From Paenibacillus xylanilyticus (lineage in GTDB: Bacteria > Bacillota > Bacilli > Paenibacillales > Paenibacillaceae): a stretch of DNA of 64,000 bases. The notes under the pieces are model-generated. The model saw only the letters and a list, made by a program, of their open reading frames with translations. It was not told where the DNA came from and made no database searches. The stretch lies in the NCBI RefSeq assembly GCF_009664365.1, contig NZ_CP044310.1, positions 5,025,001-5,089,000 of the forward strand, given 5' to 3'. A program made the translations under genes and the position numbers. Positions within the stretch are counted from its first letter, which is position 1. Each line of letters begins with the position of its first letter. Below are positions 8,452 through 15,330 of the stretch, in pieces.

Positions 8452-10788
8452 TTACCGCTGCTGTTCCCGATACTTGCCGGGAGTTGTTCCCGTAATTTTA
8501 CGAAACGTTCGGATAAACGCAGTGGGGTTAGTGTAATTTAGTTTCTCGGCAATTTCCGATATTTTGAGGTTGGTTGTCTGAAGCCAGGTCTTGGCTTTTT
8601 CCATTCGATACTCTGCCAGATATTCCGTGAAATTCACACCAGCTTCCTTCTTGAAAACCCGGCTTAAATAAACAGGATGGAAATTCAGCTCTTCCGCACA
8701 GGCCTCCAATGACAGTTCACGGTCATAGCGCTCCTCGATCAATCGGATCATCCGCCGGGCGATGTTCATATACTGTGATTCTTCCTGCTCCCGCCAGAAA
8801 CGAATGACGGGTACAAATAACCGTTTACGGAACCAGTTCGTCATTTCATCAAGGGTGGAGAGCTTCAGCAGCTGAGCCATGGATGCCTTCTCGCCAAGCA
8901 CTTCGGCCACATCCCCTCCCTGTTCCTGCACCAGCTGGTACACACGGGACAGAAGCTGAACCATAATGACGGGATATTCACTAAAATGCAGTTTTTTGTC
9001 AGCGAGCAGCCCCAGATACTGTGTAAAATACATATCGGTTTTCTCCTCATCGCCTTGTTTCAAGGCAGAGGCCAGCTGATCCTCGATCATTCTGAGCTGT
9101 GTATATAAGGCTGCCTCGGTCTGGCCTCGCGGCTGGATATCTTCATAATGCAAAATGATACGGCTTCCCAGACTCACCCTGCCCTGCAGCGCCTCCCGGC
9201 TCTCCTGATACGCCCTAGGTGTATCTCCAATGGCAAAATAGGAACGGCTTATGCCGATACTTACGGGCAGATTGAGATAGGTGACTACGCGTTCCCTGAT
9301 CCATTCGGCCTGATTGTGCATCCACTCCTTGAGCTGCAGCTCATCATTCAGCCTTGTAGCCAGAACCGTCACTTGTGCATCATCGATCATAACTGGAGTG
9401 AAGCGCAATTCCGCAGGCAGAAGCTCTCCAACCATATTGTTAACGGCAAACAGCAGCAGGTCCCTGTCCTGTTCTTCGTACCTGGTTCCTTCGAGCGTAT
9501 CGATCTGCAGTGTAAGCACACCCAGGCTCGACCAGTCTGCCGGAAAATCATAACGTTCACCCTGATACCTGAAATCCTCTTCCGAGATTTTACCGGTCAG
9601 CAGTTTGGTCATGAAAAATTCCTCCAGATGAACATGCTGTCCCTTCATCTGTTCCCGCAGCGATTTTTCCGAGCTGAACAGCGTGGATAAACGCTCCTCA
9701 ATATAAATAAATTCATCCTGACGGCGGCCCGTCTGCAAAACCGGAGAGTCCAGCCCCTTCGTAAACTGAAGCAGTCTGGAGATGGGAGAATACATCCGGC
9801 GGCTGCCATAGATGGCAAACAATCCGGTCACGCATAACATGACGAGTGTAGCTACCCCCGTCACAAGAGCAATTTTCTGAGACTGGGCAGTGATCTGTCC
9901 AAGAGATACCACTGATACATACAGCCACCCATTGAGCGGTGATTTCCTGTAGCTTACAGCCACCTGGTTTCCTTCCACTTCAGCGTTAAAGAAGCCTTCT
10001 GCCTGATTGCTCGTTTCCACCTTAGCCTGAATTACCTCATTCAAGGCAGCATATTTCTCTTCTTGCCCATTCTCGTTCAGAAAAAAGTTCTGATCCCGGT
10101 CCAGGACATACATATCTCCGGTGTTCGGATTTTGGCTCAGAAACGTGCTAATTTCCGCATCTGCGATATCAATCACAAGAAATCCCTTTGGGCTCACATT
10201 CGTCGGCACCATTGGAATTTTGAATACCATACTGACCACGTCATTCGATGAAATGAGTGTGGGCATCTGTTCCTGTGACTCTTCGGCTATTCCAGCCGAG
10301 GCCGGTATGCTTTCCGTAGACAAATGATCATTCTGAGTCACCCAGAAGAGACTGTTCGAATAGGTGAGATAGGAGCCAATGCGGTCCCGAATACTGAAAT
10401 CATCCAACTTTCCAAATGATCTCATGGAAACCACCCAGTCCTGATCCAGGTTAACCAGATAGGCCTGATCTATATTTGTAACCGCTTGCAGGTTGTTAAA
10501 CCCGGACGTGAGATCACGTATTTCCTGAAACTCGGAGCTGTCCAGCGGCTTCTTCATGGCTTGCAGTACTAAGGGAGAATTCACATACTGGATGGATGAC
10601 AATTGCAGGCTGCGTAAAACTTGTTCTACCCGCATTTGGGTTTGATGCAGAATCTGCAGATTGCTCTCACGTACTTTTTGTTCAATGTCACGCGAAGCGA
10701 TCGAATAGGAAACGGAACCGATAACGATGACTGGAAGGGCTCCTAGAATCATGGTAAAACAGAGCAAACGCAGCAAATATTTAGGCAA
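8452..10788 (-). CDS. ytdP: Membrane-anchored AraC-family regulator (YtdP-like)
   Basis: Large one-component sensor-regulator, about 778 residues. Order: N-terminal membrane segment (about residues 7-27), an extracellular sensor part of about 270 residues, a second membrane segment near residue 305 (ALVTGVATLVMLCVTGLFAI), a cytoplasmic linker region, and a C-terminal AraC/XylS DNA-binding domain with two helix-turn-helix units in the last ~100 residues (LSLEACAEELNFHPVYLSR; ISEIAEKLNYTNPTAF). Size and plan match B. subtilis YtdP, also next to yteP/ytcPQ. The ATG at 10797 directly abuts AAAGGAGG, so the TTG at 10788, nine bases after that site, is the more likely start. It probably activates the adjacent uptake operon in response to an extracellular sugar. 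Confidence 0.9.
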   Translation of the reverse strand: MPKYLLRLLCFTMILGALPVIVIGSVSYSIASRDIEQKVRESNLQILHQTQMRVEQVLRSLQLSSIQYVNSPLVLQAMKKPLDSSEFQEIRDLTSGFNNLQAVTNIDQAYLVNLDQDWVVSMRSFGKLDDFSIRDRIGSYLTYSNSLFWVTQNDHLSTESIPASAGIAEESQEQMPTLISSNDVVSMVFKIPMVPTNVSPKGFLVIDIADAEISTFLSQNPNTGDMYVLDRDQNFFLNENGQEEKYAALNEVIQAKVETSNQAEGFFNAEVEGNQVAVSYRKSPLNGWLYVSVVSLGQITAQSQKIALVTGVATLVMLCVTGLFAIYGSRRMYSPISRLLQFTKGLDSPVLQTGRRQDEFIYIEERLSTLFSSEKSLREQMKGQHVHLEEFFMTKLLTGKISEEDFRYQGERYDFPADWSSLGVLTLQIDTLEGTRYEEQDRDLLLFAVNNMVGELLPAELRFTPVMIDDAQVTVLATRLNDELQLKEWMHNQAEWIRERVVTYLNLPVSIGISRSYFAIGDTPRAYQESREALQGRVSLGSRIILHYEDIQPRGQTEAALYTQLRMIEDQLASALKQGDEEKTDMYFTQYLGLLADKKLHFSEYPVIMVQLLSRVYQLVQEQGGDVAEVLGEKASMAQLLKLSTLDEMTNWFRKRLFVPVIRFWREQEESQYMNIARRMIRLIEERYDRELSLEACAEELNFHPVYLSRVFKKEAGVNFTEYLAEYRMEKAKTWLQTTNLKISEIAEKLNYTNPTAFIRTFRKITGTTPGKYREQQR

Positions 10789-10855
10789 TGTGAGCATCCT
10801 CCTTTGTATAGAATCTGCATATATGAATGCCTGATGGAATACATATCCGTCTGTA

Positions 10856-10869
10856 TAATATCGCTTTCA
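10856..10869 (-). promoter_or_regulatory. cre-like site overlapping the regulator's promoter region
   Basis: TGAAAGCGATATTA matches the cre consensus at 13 of 14 positions and overlaps the AT-rich ATATTATACAG that could serve as -10 of the ytdP-like gene. This would place the activator itself under carbon catabolite repression. Confidence 0.4.
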
Positions 10870-10935
10870 TTGGATTAATTTACTATTGTTATTTTAAAAC
10901 CCAATCTTATTCAAGTCCACTATTTATTCTTAAGA

Positions 10936-10965
10936 TTGACTTTGGGGCTGTTTCCAGTTTATAGT
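10936..10965 (+). promoter_or_regulatory. SigA-type promoter of the mutS2-like leader
   Basis: TTGACT, 18-base spacer, TATAGT. Transcription would begin near 10972, giving a leader of about 375 nt before the coding ATG at 11347. Confidence 0.7.
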
Positions 10966-11000
10966 GGAGGCATATTCCTCAATTCGAAGGAGAGATTTTG

Positions 11001-11024
11001 ATGTCGGTGAGCGTTCTTAACTAA
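11001..11024 (+). CDS. Leader peptide 1 (uORF, 7 residues)
   Basis: ATG with an excellent ribosome site AAGGAG eight bases upstream encodes MSVSVLN then TAA. Codons 5 to 7 plus the stop are exactly the 5' arm of the 12-bp inverted repeat whose other arm is at 11113-11124. A ribosome on this uORF would cover that arm. Shape and placement resemble attenuation leaders of antibiotic-inducible genes such as ermK and bmrCD. Not proven to be translated. Confidence 0.6.
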   Translation: MSVSVLN

Positions 11025-11124
11025 TCAAGTTTCATATTCAGGAGTTTGGCCTTTCATGTGCGCTTGTGCCTTATGGCATACGTGTATTTCTTGATGCGCC
11101 GTAACCCTGTACTTAGTTAAGAAC
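11013..11124 (+). repeat. Long-range 12-bp perfect inverted repeat in the leader
   Basis: GTTCTTAACTAA at 11013-11024 and TTAGTTAAGAAC at 11113-11124 are exact reverse complements. They enclose the second uORF. In RNA they form a 12-bp stem that exists only when no ribosome sits at the end of uORF1. Confidence 0.85.
11056..11094 (+). CDS. Possible leader peptide 2 (uORF, 12 residues)
   Basis: ATG at 11056, preceded by CAGGAG at 11039-11044 (11 bases spacing, longer than ideal), encodes MCACALWHTCIS then TGA. It lies inside the loop of the long-range stem. Cys-rich, with rare Trp and His codons. Translation is plausible but less certain than for uORF1. Confidence 0.4.
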   Translation: MCACALWHTCIS

Positions 11125-11164
11125 AGCGGATATCATAAATCGCCTCCGGGATTGTACTTGTCCG

Positions 11165-11210
11165 GGTCTATTTCCGCGCTGTGTTCAGCGTGGATTTTTT
11201 TGTATAGACC
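11165..11210 (+). terminator. First terminator-like hairpin of the leader
   Basis: Inner stem CGCGCTG/CAGCGTG with loop TGTT (11175-11192) is followed by GATTTTTTT. An outer stem GGTCTAT (11165-11171) with ATAGACC (11204-11210) closes around it. The CCGCGCTGTGTTC strand (11174-11186) can alternatively pair, with bulges, with GAACAGCGG (11121-11129), which overlaps the 3' arm of the long-range repeat. Confidence 0.55.
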
Positions 11211-11240
11211 TATCATGGACTCTGCTTTCCCCTACATGCA

Positions 11241-11278
11241 GGGCGGAGAATGACGTTTGTTCATTCTCCGCCCTTTTT
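11241..11278 (+). terminator. Strong intrinsic terminator directly before the mutS2-like gene
   Basis: GGGCGGAGAATGA and TCATTCTCCGCCC form a perfect 13-bp stem with a 7-nt loop followed by TTTTTGCGTTTT. It lies 70 bases upstream of the coding start and downstream of the promoter, so expression needs read-through. Confidence 0.9.
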
Positions 11279-11346
11279 GCGTTTTCAGGAATAGATTCTG
11301 GGTTACCACCGAAGTTACAAATTCAAAATCGAAGGAGAGATCAAGC

Positions 11347-13356
11347 ATGAATGAAAACACAATGAATACACTGGGCTATCATCAAATTCAAAACAACGTC
11401 GCTTCCTGCGCCCTTTCTTATCTGGGCAAACGTTACGCGAAAGAAATGAAACCCATGGTGGAGCCCGGGCTGATCCAGATGCGCCTCGCGGAAACAGAAG
11501 AGGCCTCTGCTCTCATCCGTTATGGCGCCAGTGTCCCCATCCCTTCACTTGACGGTATGGAGACCATTATGGATCTGCTCGGTACCGGGTATCTGTTTAG
11601 TGAGCGGGACTTCACTCAACTTGCGCAGTTTCTGCGAAGCTGTGCACAATTAATGAAATACATGGAGGGCAAATCCGAAGCAGCTCCTACGGTAAGCCGG
11701 TATGCTTCATCCATGATGCGGATGGAATCCCTGTTAAGCGAGATCGAACGCTGCATTTACAGCGGCCGGATTCAGGATCAGGCAAGCAAGGAACTGACAC
11801 GTATCCGGAAAAAGATGACTGTGAACGAGGAACGAATGAAGCGCAAGCTGGATTCTCTCGTGAGCAAGCACCGGTCCATTATGCAGGAGAACGTAATCAG
11901 CCAGCGCGGCGGAAGAACGGTATTACCCATCAAGAAAGAATTCCGCAAGCAGGTGAAAGGCAGTGTCCTGGATGAATCCGGGAGCGGGCAAACCGTTTAT
12001 ATTGAACCTGCGGAACTGGTGGGACTGCAGATGGAACTCGCTTCATTGCAAGCTGAGGAATCCAGAGAAGAAATGAAAATCCTGGGTGATTTAACGTCAC
12101 TCGCCGAATCCTATAACCGCGAGATTGCGCTGAACACCGAGACGGTAGGTATCCTTGATTTCCTGTTTGCCAAAGCGAAATACGCGGCGACTATGGATGG
12201 ACGTACGGTTCAAGTAAATACATCGGGCCGAATTACGCTTCAGCAGGCGCGTCATCCTCTGATGGGCACCTCCATGATTCCGCTTGATTTTGCCATCGGA
12301 AGGGATTATTCCTCACTTATCATTACAGGGCCAAATACAGGCGGCAAAACGGTAGCGCTCAAAACTTTGGGGCTGCTCACCCTGATGATGCAGTCCGGTC
12401 TGCTCGTTCCTGTGGGTGAAGGCGGCGAGATGGCCGTATATCACGAAGTGGCTGTCGATATTGGAGACGGACAGAGCTTGGAACAGGCACTCAGCACCTT
12501 CTCGGCACATATCCGCAACATGATCGGTATCCTCGAGCAGGCGAATTCATCCACCCTTGTCCTGATCGATGAGATGGCTTCTGGGACGGACCCTGGAGAG
12601 GGGGTTGGTCTTTCCATCGCCATGCTGGAGGAACTGCACAGCCGCGGGGCAACCGTGGTGGCTACCACTCATTTTGGGGAAATCAAGCATTTTGCTGCTG
12701 CCGCGCGAGGATTCGAAAATGCACGGATGGAATTTGATACGGCTACGCTGCAGCCCCTTTACCGTCTGCGTATCGGCGAGGCAGGTGAGAGCTACGCCTA
12801 TTCCATCGCCTTGAAGCTGGGGATGCCACAGCACATTATTGATCGTTCCCAGTCCATATCAGATCAAGGCATATCGAAGAGTACTATCAACAGCATGAGC
12901 TCCATCATGCCAGTAGTGAAACCAATACCAACTGAGAGTTCTGTCCTTGAGCCATTTCCGAACTCCACACCTGCACAGAAGACGGAGAAGAAAGTACATT
13001 CCCCGGCAGCGACTAAATCTGGAAATCCATCCCTGCAGGTAGAAGGTACAAAGTCGGATCCACCAGCAAAAAAATTCCGAAAAGGGGATCGTGTATACGC
13101 AGCCTATCTGAACCAGTCAGGAATCGTCTGTGACGTGGAAGACAGTCGTGGAAACATCGGGGTAATGCTGCGCGGGCGGAAAGTCAAAATTCACAAGAAA
13201 CGCCTCACACTTCATATATCTGCAGATGAGCTGTATCCAGGCGATGACTATGATCTGGATATTGTGCTGGAGACAAAGGAGAACCGGAAGAAGCGCAAAT
13301 TAATGGGACGCAAACATGTCGAAGGGCTGACCATTGAATTGCCACCTGAAGAATAG
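11347..13356 (+). CDS. MutS2-like ATPase lacking the Smr domain
   Basis: 669 residues, related to MutS2 but shorter than the usual ~785. The start is the ATG at 11347 behind GAAGGAGAG; a longer frame from 11257 begins inside the terminator and is rejected. Visible parts: MutS core/clamp region with a coiled-coil from about 130 to 290, Walker A GPNTGGKT at 328-335, the MutS2 signature SLEQALSTFSAHI, Walker B LVLIDEMASGTDP with Asp408-Glu409, the THFGEIK switch, a low-complexity Pro/Ser/Lys linker (about 520-570), and a KOW-like GDRVY module near 578. The protein then ends without the LDLRG start of an Smr nuclease domain. B. subtilis MutS2 acts on collided ribosomes; with the attenuator upstream, a ribosome-rescue or antibiotic-tolerance role is inferred rather than mismatch repair. 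Confidence 0.85.
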   Translation: MNENTMNTLGYHQIQNNVASCALSYLGKRYAKEMKPMVEPGLIQMRLAETEEASALIRYGASVPIPSLDGMETIMDLLGTGYLFSERDFTQLAQFLRSCAQLMKYMEGKSEAAPTVSRYASSMMRMESLLSEIERCIYSGRIQDQASKELTRIRKKMTVNEERMKRKLDSLVSKHRSIMQENVISQRGGRTVLPIKKEFRKQVKGSVLDESGSGQTVYIEPAELVGLQMELASLQAEESREEMKILGDLTSLAESYNREIALNTETVGILDFLFAKAKYAATMDGRTVQVNTSGRITLQQARHPLMGTSMIPLDFAIGRDYSSLIITGPNTGGKTVALKTLGLLTLMMQSGLLVPVGEGGEMAVYHEVAVDIGDGQSLEQALSTFSAHIRNMIGILEQANSSTLVLIDEMASGTDPGEGVGLSIAMLEELHSRGATVVATTHFGEIKHFAAAARGFENARMEFDTATLQPLYRLRIGEAGESYAYSIALKLGMPQHIIDRSQSISDQGISKSTINSMSSIMPVVKPIPTESSVLEPFPNSTPAQKTEKKVHSPAATKSGNPSLQVEGTKSDPPAKKFRKGDRVYAAYLNQSGIVCDVEDSRGNIGVMLRGRKVKIHKKRLTLHISADELYPGDDYDLDIVLETKENRKKRKLMGRKHVEGLTIELPPEE

Positions 13357-13409
13357 GGCCAGCCCTGCTATACTATTAGGTATGACGATATGGAGAAAGT
13401 AGGAATGCC

Positions 13410-13679
13410 ATGAGCGAAAGTTATTCTTCACAGGCCAAGTCGACAGCTGCAAAAGCCTCCCAGGTCAATGTGCTCTTATGCCCATTATGCGGAGAGGCTA
13501 ATGGCTGCTCCTATGCGGCTGGCCGTCCCCACTCCGAATGCTGGTGCAATCATGCCGAGTTTCCCGAAGGTGTGTTTGACCGCATTCCGGTGGAGCAGCG
13601 GCGTAAATCGTGCATCTGTCAGCGATGTCTGGAATCGTATACAGATCAGGCTGAACACAAACAAGAGCCTCACAGTTAA
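13410..13679 (+). CDS. Small cysteine-rich CWC-family protein
   Basis: 89 residues with CPLCG, CSYAAGRPHSECWC and CICQRC: eight to nine Cys arranged as in the cysteine-rich CWC family, probably binding one or two zinc ions. Function is unknown. The ATG follows a modest AGGAA site. It lies 53 bases after the mutS2-like gene with no terminator between, so it is probably co-transcribed and under the same leader control. Confidence 0.75.
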   Translation: MSESYSSQAKSTAAKASQVNVLLCPLCGEANGCSYAAGRPHSECWCNHAEFPEGVFDRIPVEQRRKSCICQRCLESYTDQAEHKQEPHS

Positions 13680-13700
13680 CTCCTGTGAGGCTCTTGTTTT
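13661..13700 (+). terminator. Terminator after the CWC gene, possibly two-way
   Basis: ACAAGAGCCTCACAG (13661-13675) and CTGTGAGGCTCTTGT (13683-13697) form a perfect 15-bp stem followed by TTT. It also lies 3' of mtlD on the other strand, so it may separate the two convergent units. The stem starts inside the last codons of the CWC gene. Confidence 0.8.
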
Positions 13701-13748
13701 GCGATTGGGTGTCATAATGCGGCACGCAATCGCTATATGAGTTGTTCC

Positions 13749-14894
13749 TTACATTTGATGATAATGTTCTACAGCCTGCTTAAGCACAGGGTGCTGCTCA
13801 TCCATGGCTGTGTAGTGACTAAGTGCTGCAGCAATGCCCTTTTGTTTGATCATATCCTGAAGCTCTACTGCCTCCGGATCATCCTGTACATCGAATTTGC
13901 AGGCTGCCGCCATGCCTCTTGCCAGGTTCGTCGTGCCCATTCCATAGTCATGTGCCTGTAGCGCCGGACGAACCAGACGGTCGTTGGGCGACAGCTTCCG
14001 CAGCGGCGAACGGCCTACCCGGGTGACTTCATCGGTGAGATGCGGGTTTACAAATCGCTCCAGAATTTTATTTATATACTTCTGATGATCTTCGGGGTCG
14101 AAACCAAACCGTTTCACAAGAACCTCACCCGTTTCCTGCAGTGCACCATAGACAAGAGATTTCACTTTATCGTCTGCAATCGCCTTCTGAATCGTATCAT
14201 ACCCGTTCACGTAACCGAGATATGCAGCGCAGCAATGTCCCGTATTGACGGTAAACAGCTTCCGCTCGATATAAGGCTCAAGGTCATCCACATAGAGTAC
14301 ACCTTCAATCGGAAGGAATGCAGCCGCCATCTGTGAACGGTCCACAACCCACTCATAAAAAGGTTCAACCTGTACATGCAGCGAGTCTTCGTGATGCTGT
14401 ATGGGAACAATCCGGTCTACTGCGGAGTCAGGGAAATACACATATTGATCAGCAAGAGCCTTAACGGGTTCTTCCAACAGAGCATACACATGCTCTTTCA
14501 GCTGTGTGCTGGCTCCAATGGCATTCTCACATGCAATAATGTGAAGTGGTTTCTGCACCGAACCTGAATTCAATCTTGCCTCAAGCCCTTTGGCGATGCC
14601 TGGTGCAATATGTTTCAGGATGCCCACTCCGACCGCGGTCGTAACAAGATCTGCCTCTGCAACGTTCCGGGCAACCGTCTCCAGCTGCGTTCCATCAATG
14701 GCATTTACACCTTTGACCGTTTCCATATCTTTTGTTTCGTTGGCTAATTCGACCGTATACTGTCCACGCTCCTGTAATTCCTTGACCAGCTCCTGGTTCA
14801 CATCCGAGAAGATGACATTATAACCTGCCCGTGACAGGATTAATCCGATGAACCCGCGTCCGATATTACCTGCACCGAAATGAAGGGCCCTCAT
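13749..14894 (-). CDS. mtlD: Mannitol-1-phosphate 5-dehydrogenase
   Basis: Oxidises mannitol-1-phosphate, delivered by the mannitol PTS, to fructose-6-phosphate with NAD+. 381 residues, normal for the family. The N-terminus FGAGNIGRGFIG is the NAD-binding glycine motif; the SPLRKLSPNDRLVRPA block is conserved in long-chain mannitol dehydrogenases and contains the catalytic Lys region. The ATG overlaps the mtlF stop by 4 bases (ATGA), indicating translational coupling. Last gene of mtlA-mtlR-mtlF-mtlD. Confidence 0.97.
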   Translation of the reverse strand: MRALHFGAGNIGRGFIGLILSRAGYNVIFSDVNQELVKELQERGQYTVELANETKDMETVKGVNAIDGTQLETVARNVAEADLVTTAVGVGILKHIAPGIAKGLEARLNSGSVQKPLHIIACENAIGASTQLKEHVYALLEEPVKALADQYVYFPDSAVDRIVPIQHHEDSLHVQVEPFYEWVVDRSQMAAAFLPIEGVLYVDDLEPYIERKLFTVNTGHCCAAYLGYVNGYDTIQKAIADDKVKSLVYGALQETGEVLVKRFGFDPEDHQKYINKILERFVNPHLTDEVTRVGRSPLRKLSPNDRLVRPALQAHDYGMGTTNLARGMAAACKFDVQDDPEAVELQDMIKQKGIAAALSHYTAMDEQHPVLKQAVEHYHQM

Positions 14895-15325
14895 AGTTCC
14901 ATTTCACTTTCGAGAATAGTAATGATTTCTTCCGCCGTTTTGGCATAACGAAGGGCTTCCATGTTCTCATCTTCCGCACAAATGACCGCAATGCTGGTCA
15001 GAATCTCCATGTGCTCACCGCCCTGAGCGGCGATACCGATCACCATGTAGGCTTTTTCATCCCCAAAATCTACACCTTGCGGGAACTGAATCACCGAAAT
15101 GCCTGTGGACAGAATGAACGATTTGGATTCCTTCGTTCCGTGTGGAATGGCAAGTCCATTGCCCACGTAAGTCGATACGATCTCCTCGCGCTCAAGCATT
15201 TTGTCGATATAATCGGCAGTAATATGTCCAGCGTCTTTCAGAATCTGTCCTGCCATGCGAATAGCCTCATATTTGTCCTGTGCCGTTGCGTTCATAACCA
15301 CTTTGTCTGTTGTAAGTATGCTCAT
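14891..15325 (-). CDS. mtlF: Mannitol-specific PTS enzyme IIA
   Basis: Takes phosphate from HPr and passes it to the EIIB domain of MtlA. 144 residues, one EIIA-mannitol/fructose domain; phosphorylated His62 lies in AIPHGTKES. Cytoplasmic. It starts 5 bases after mtlR's stop and overlaps mtlD by 4 bases, so all three are translated from one message. Confidence 0.97.
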   Translation of the reverse strand: MSILTTDKVVMNATAQDKYEAIRMAGQILKDAGHITADYIDKMLEREEIVSTYVGNGLAIPHGTKESKSFILSTGISVIQFPQGVDFGDEKAYMVIGIAAQGGEHMEILTSIAVICAEDENMEALRYAKTAEEIITILESEMEL

Positions 15326-15330
15326 GTTTA

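Noticed and set aside
11257..11346. Upstream extension of the MutS2-like frame
   Set aside because: It begins with TTG inside the terminator; the ATG at 11347 has an ideal ribosome site.
13701..13733. GCGATTG ... CAATCGC inverted repeat as an mtlD terminator
   Set aside because: No T run on the mtlD strand and a long loop; the 15-bp stem next to it is the better candidate.
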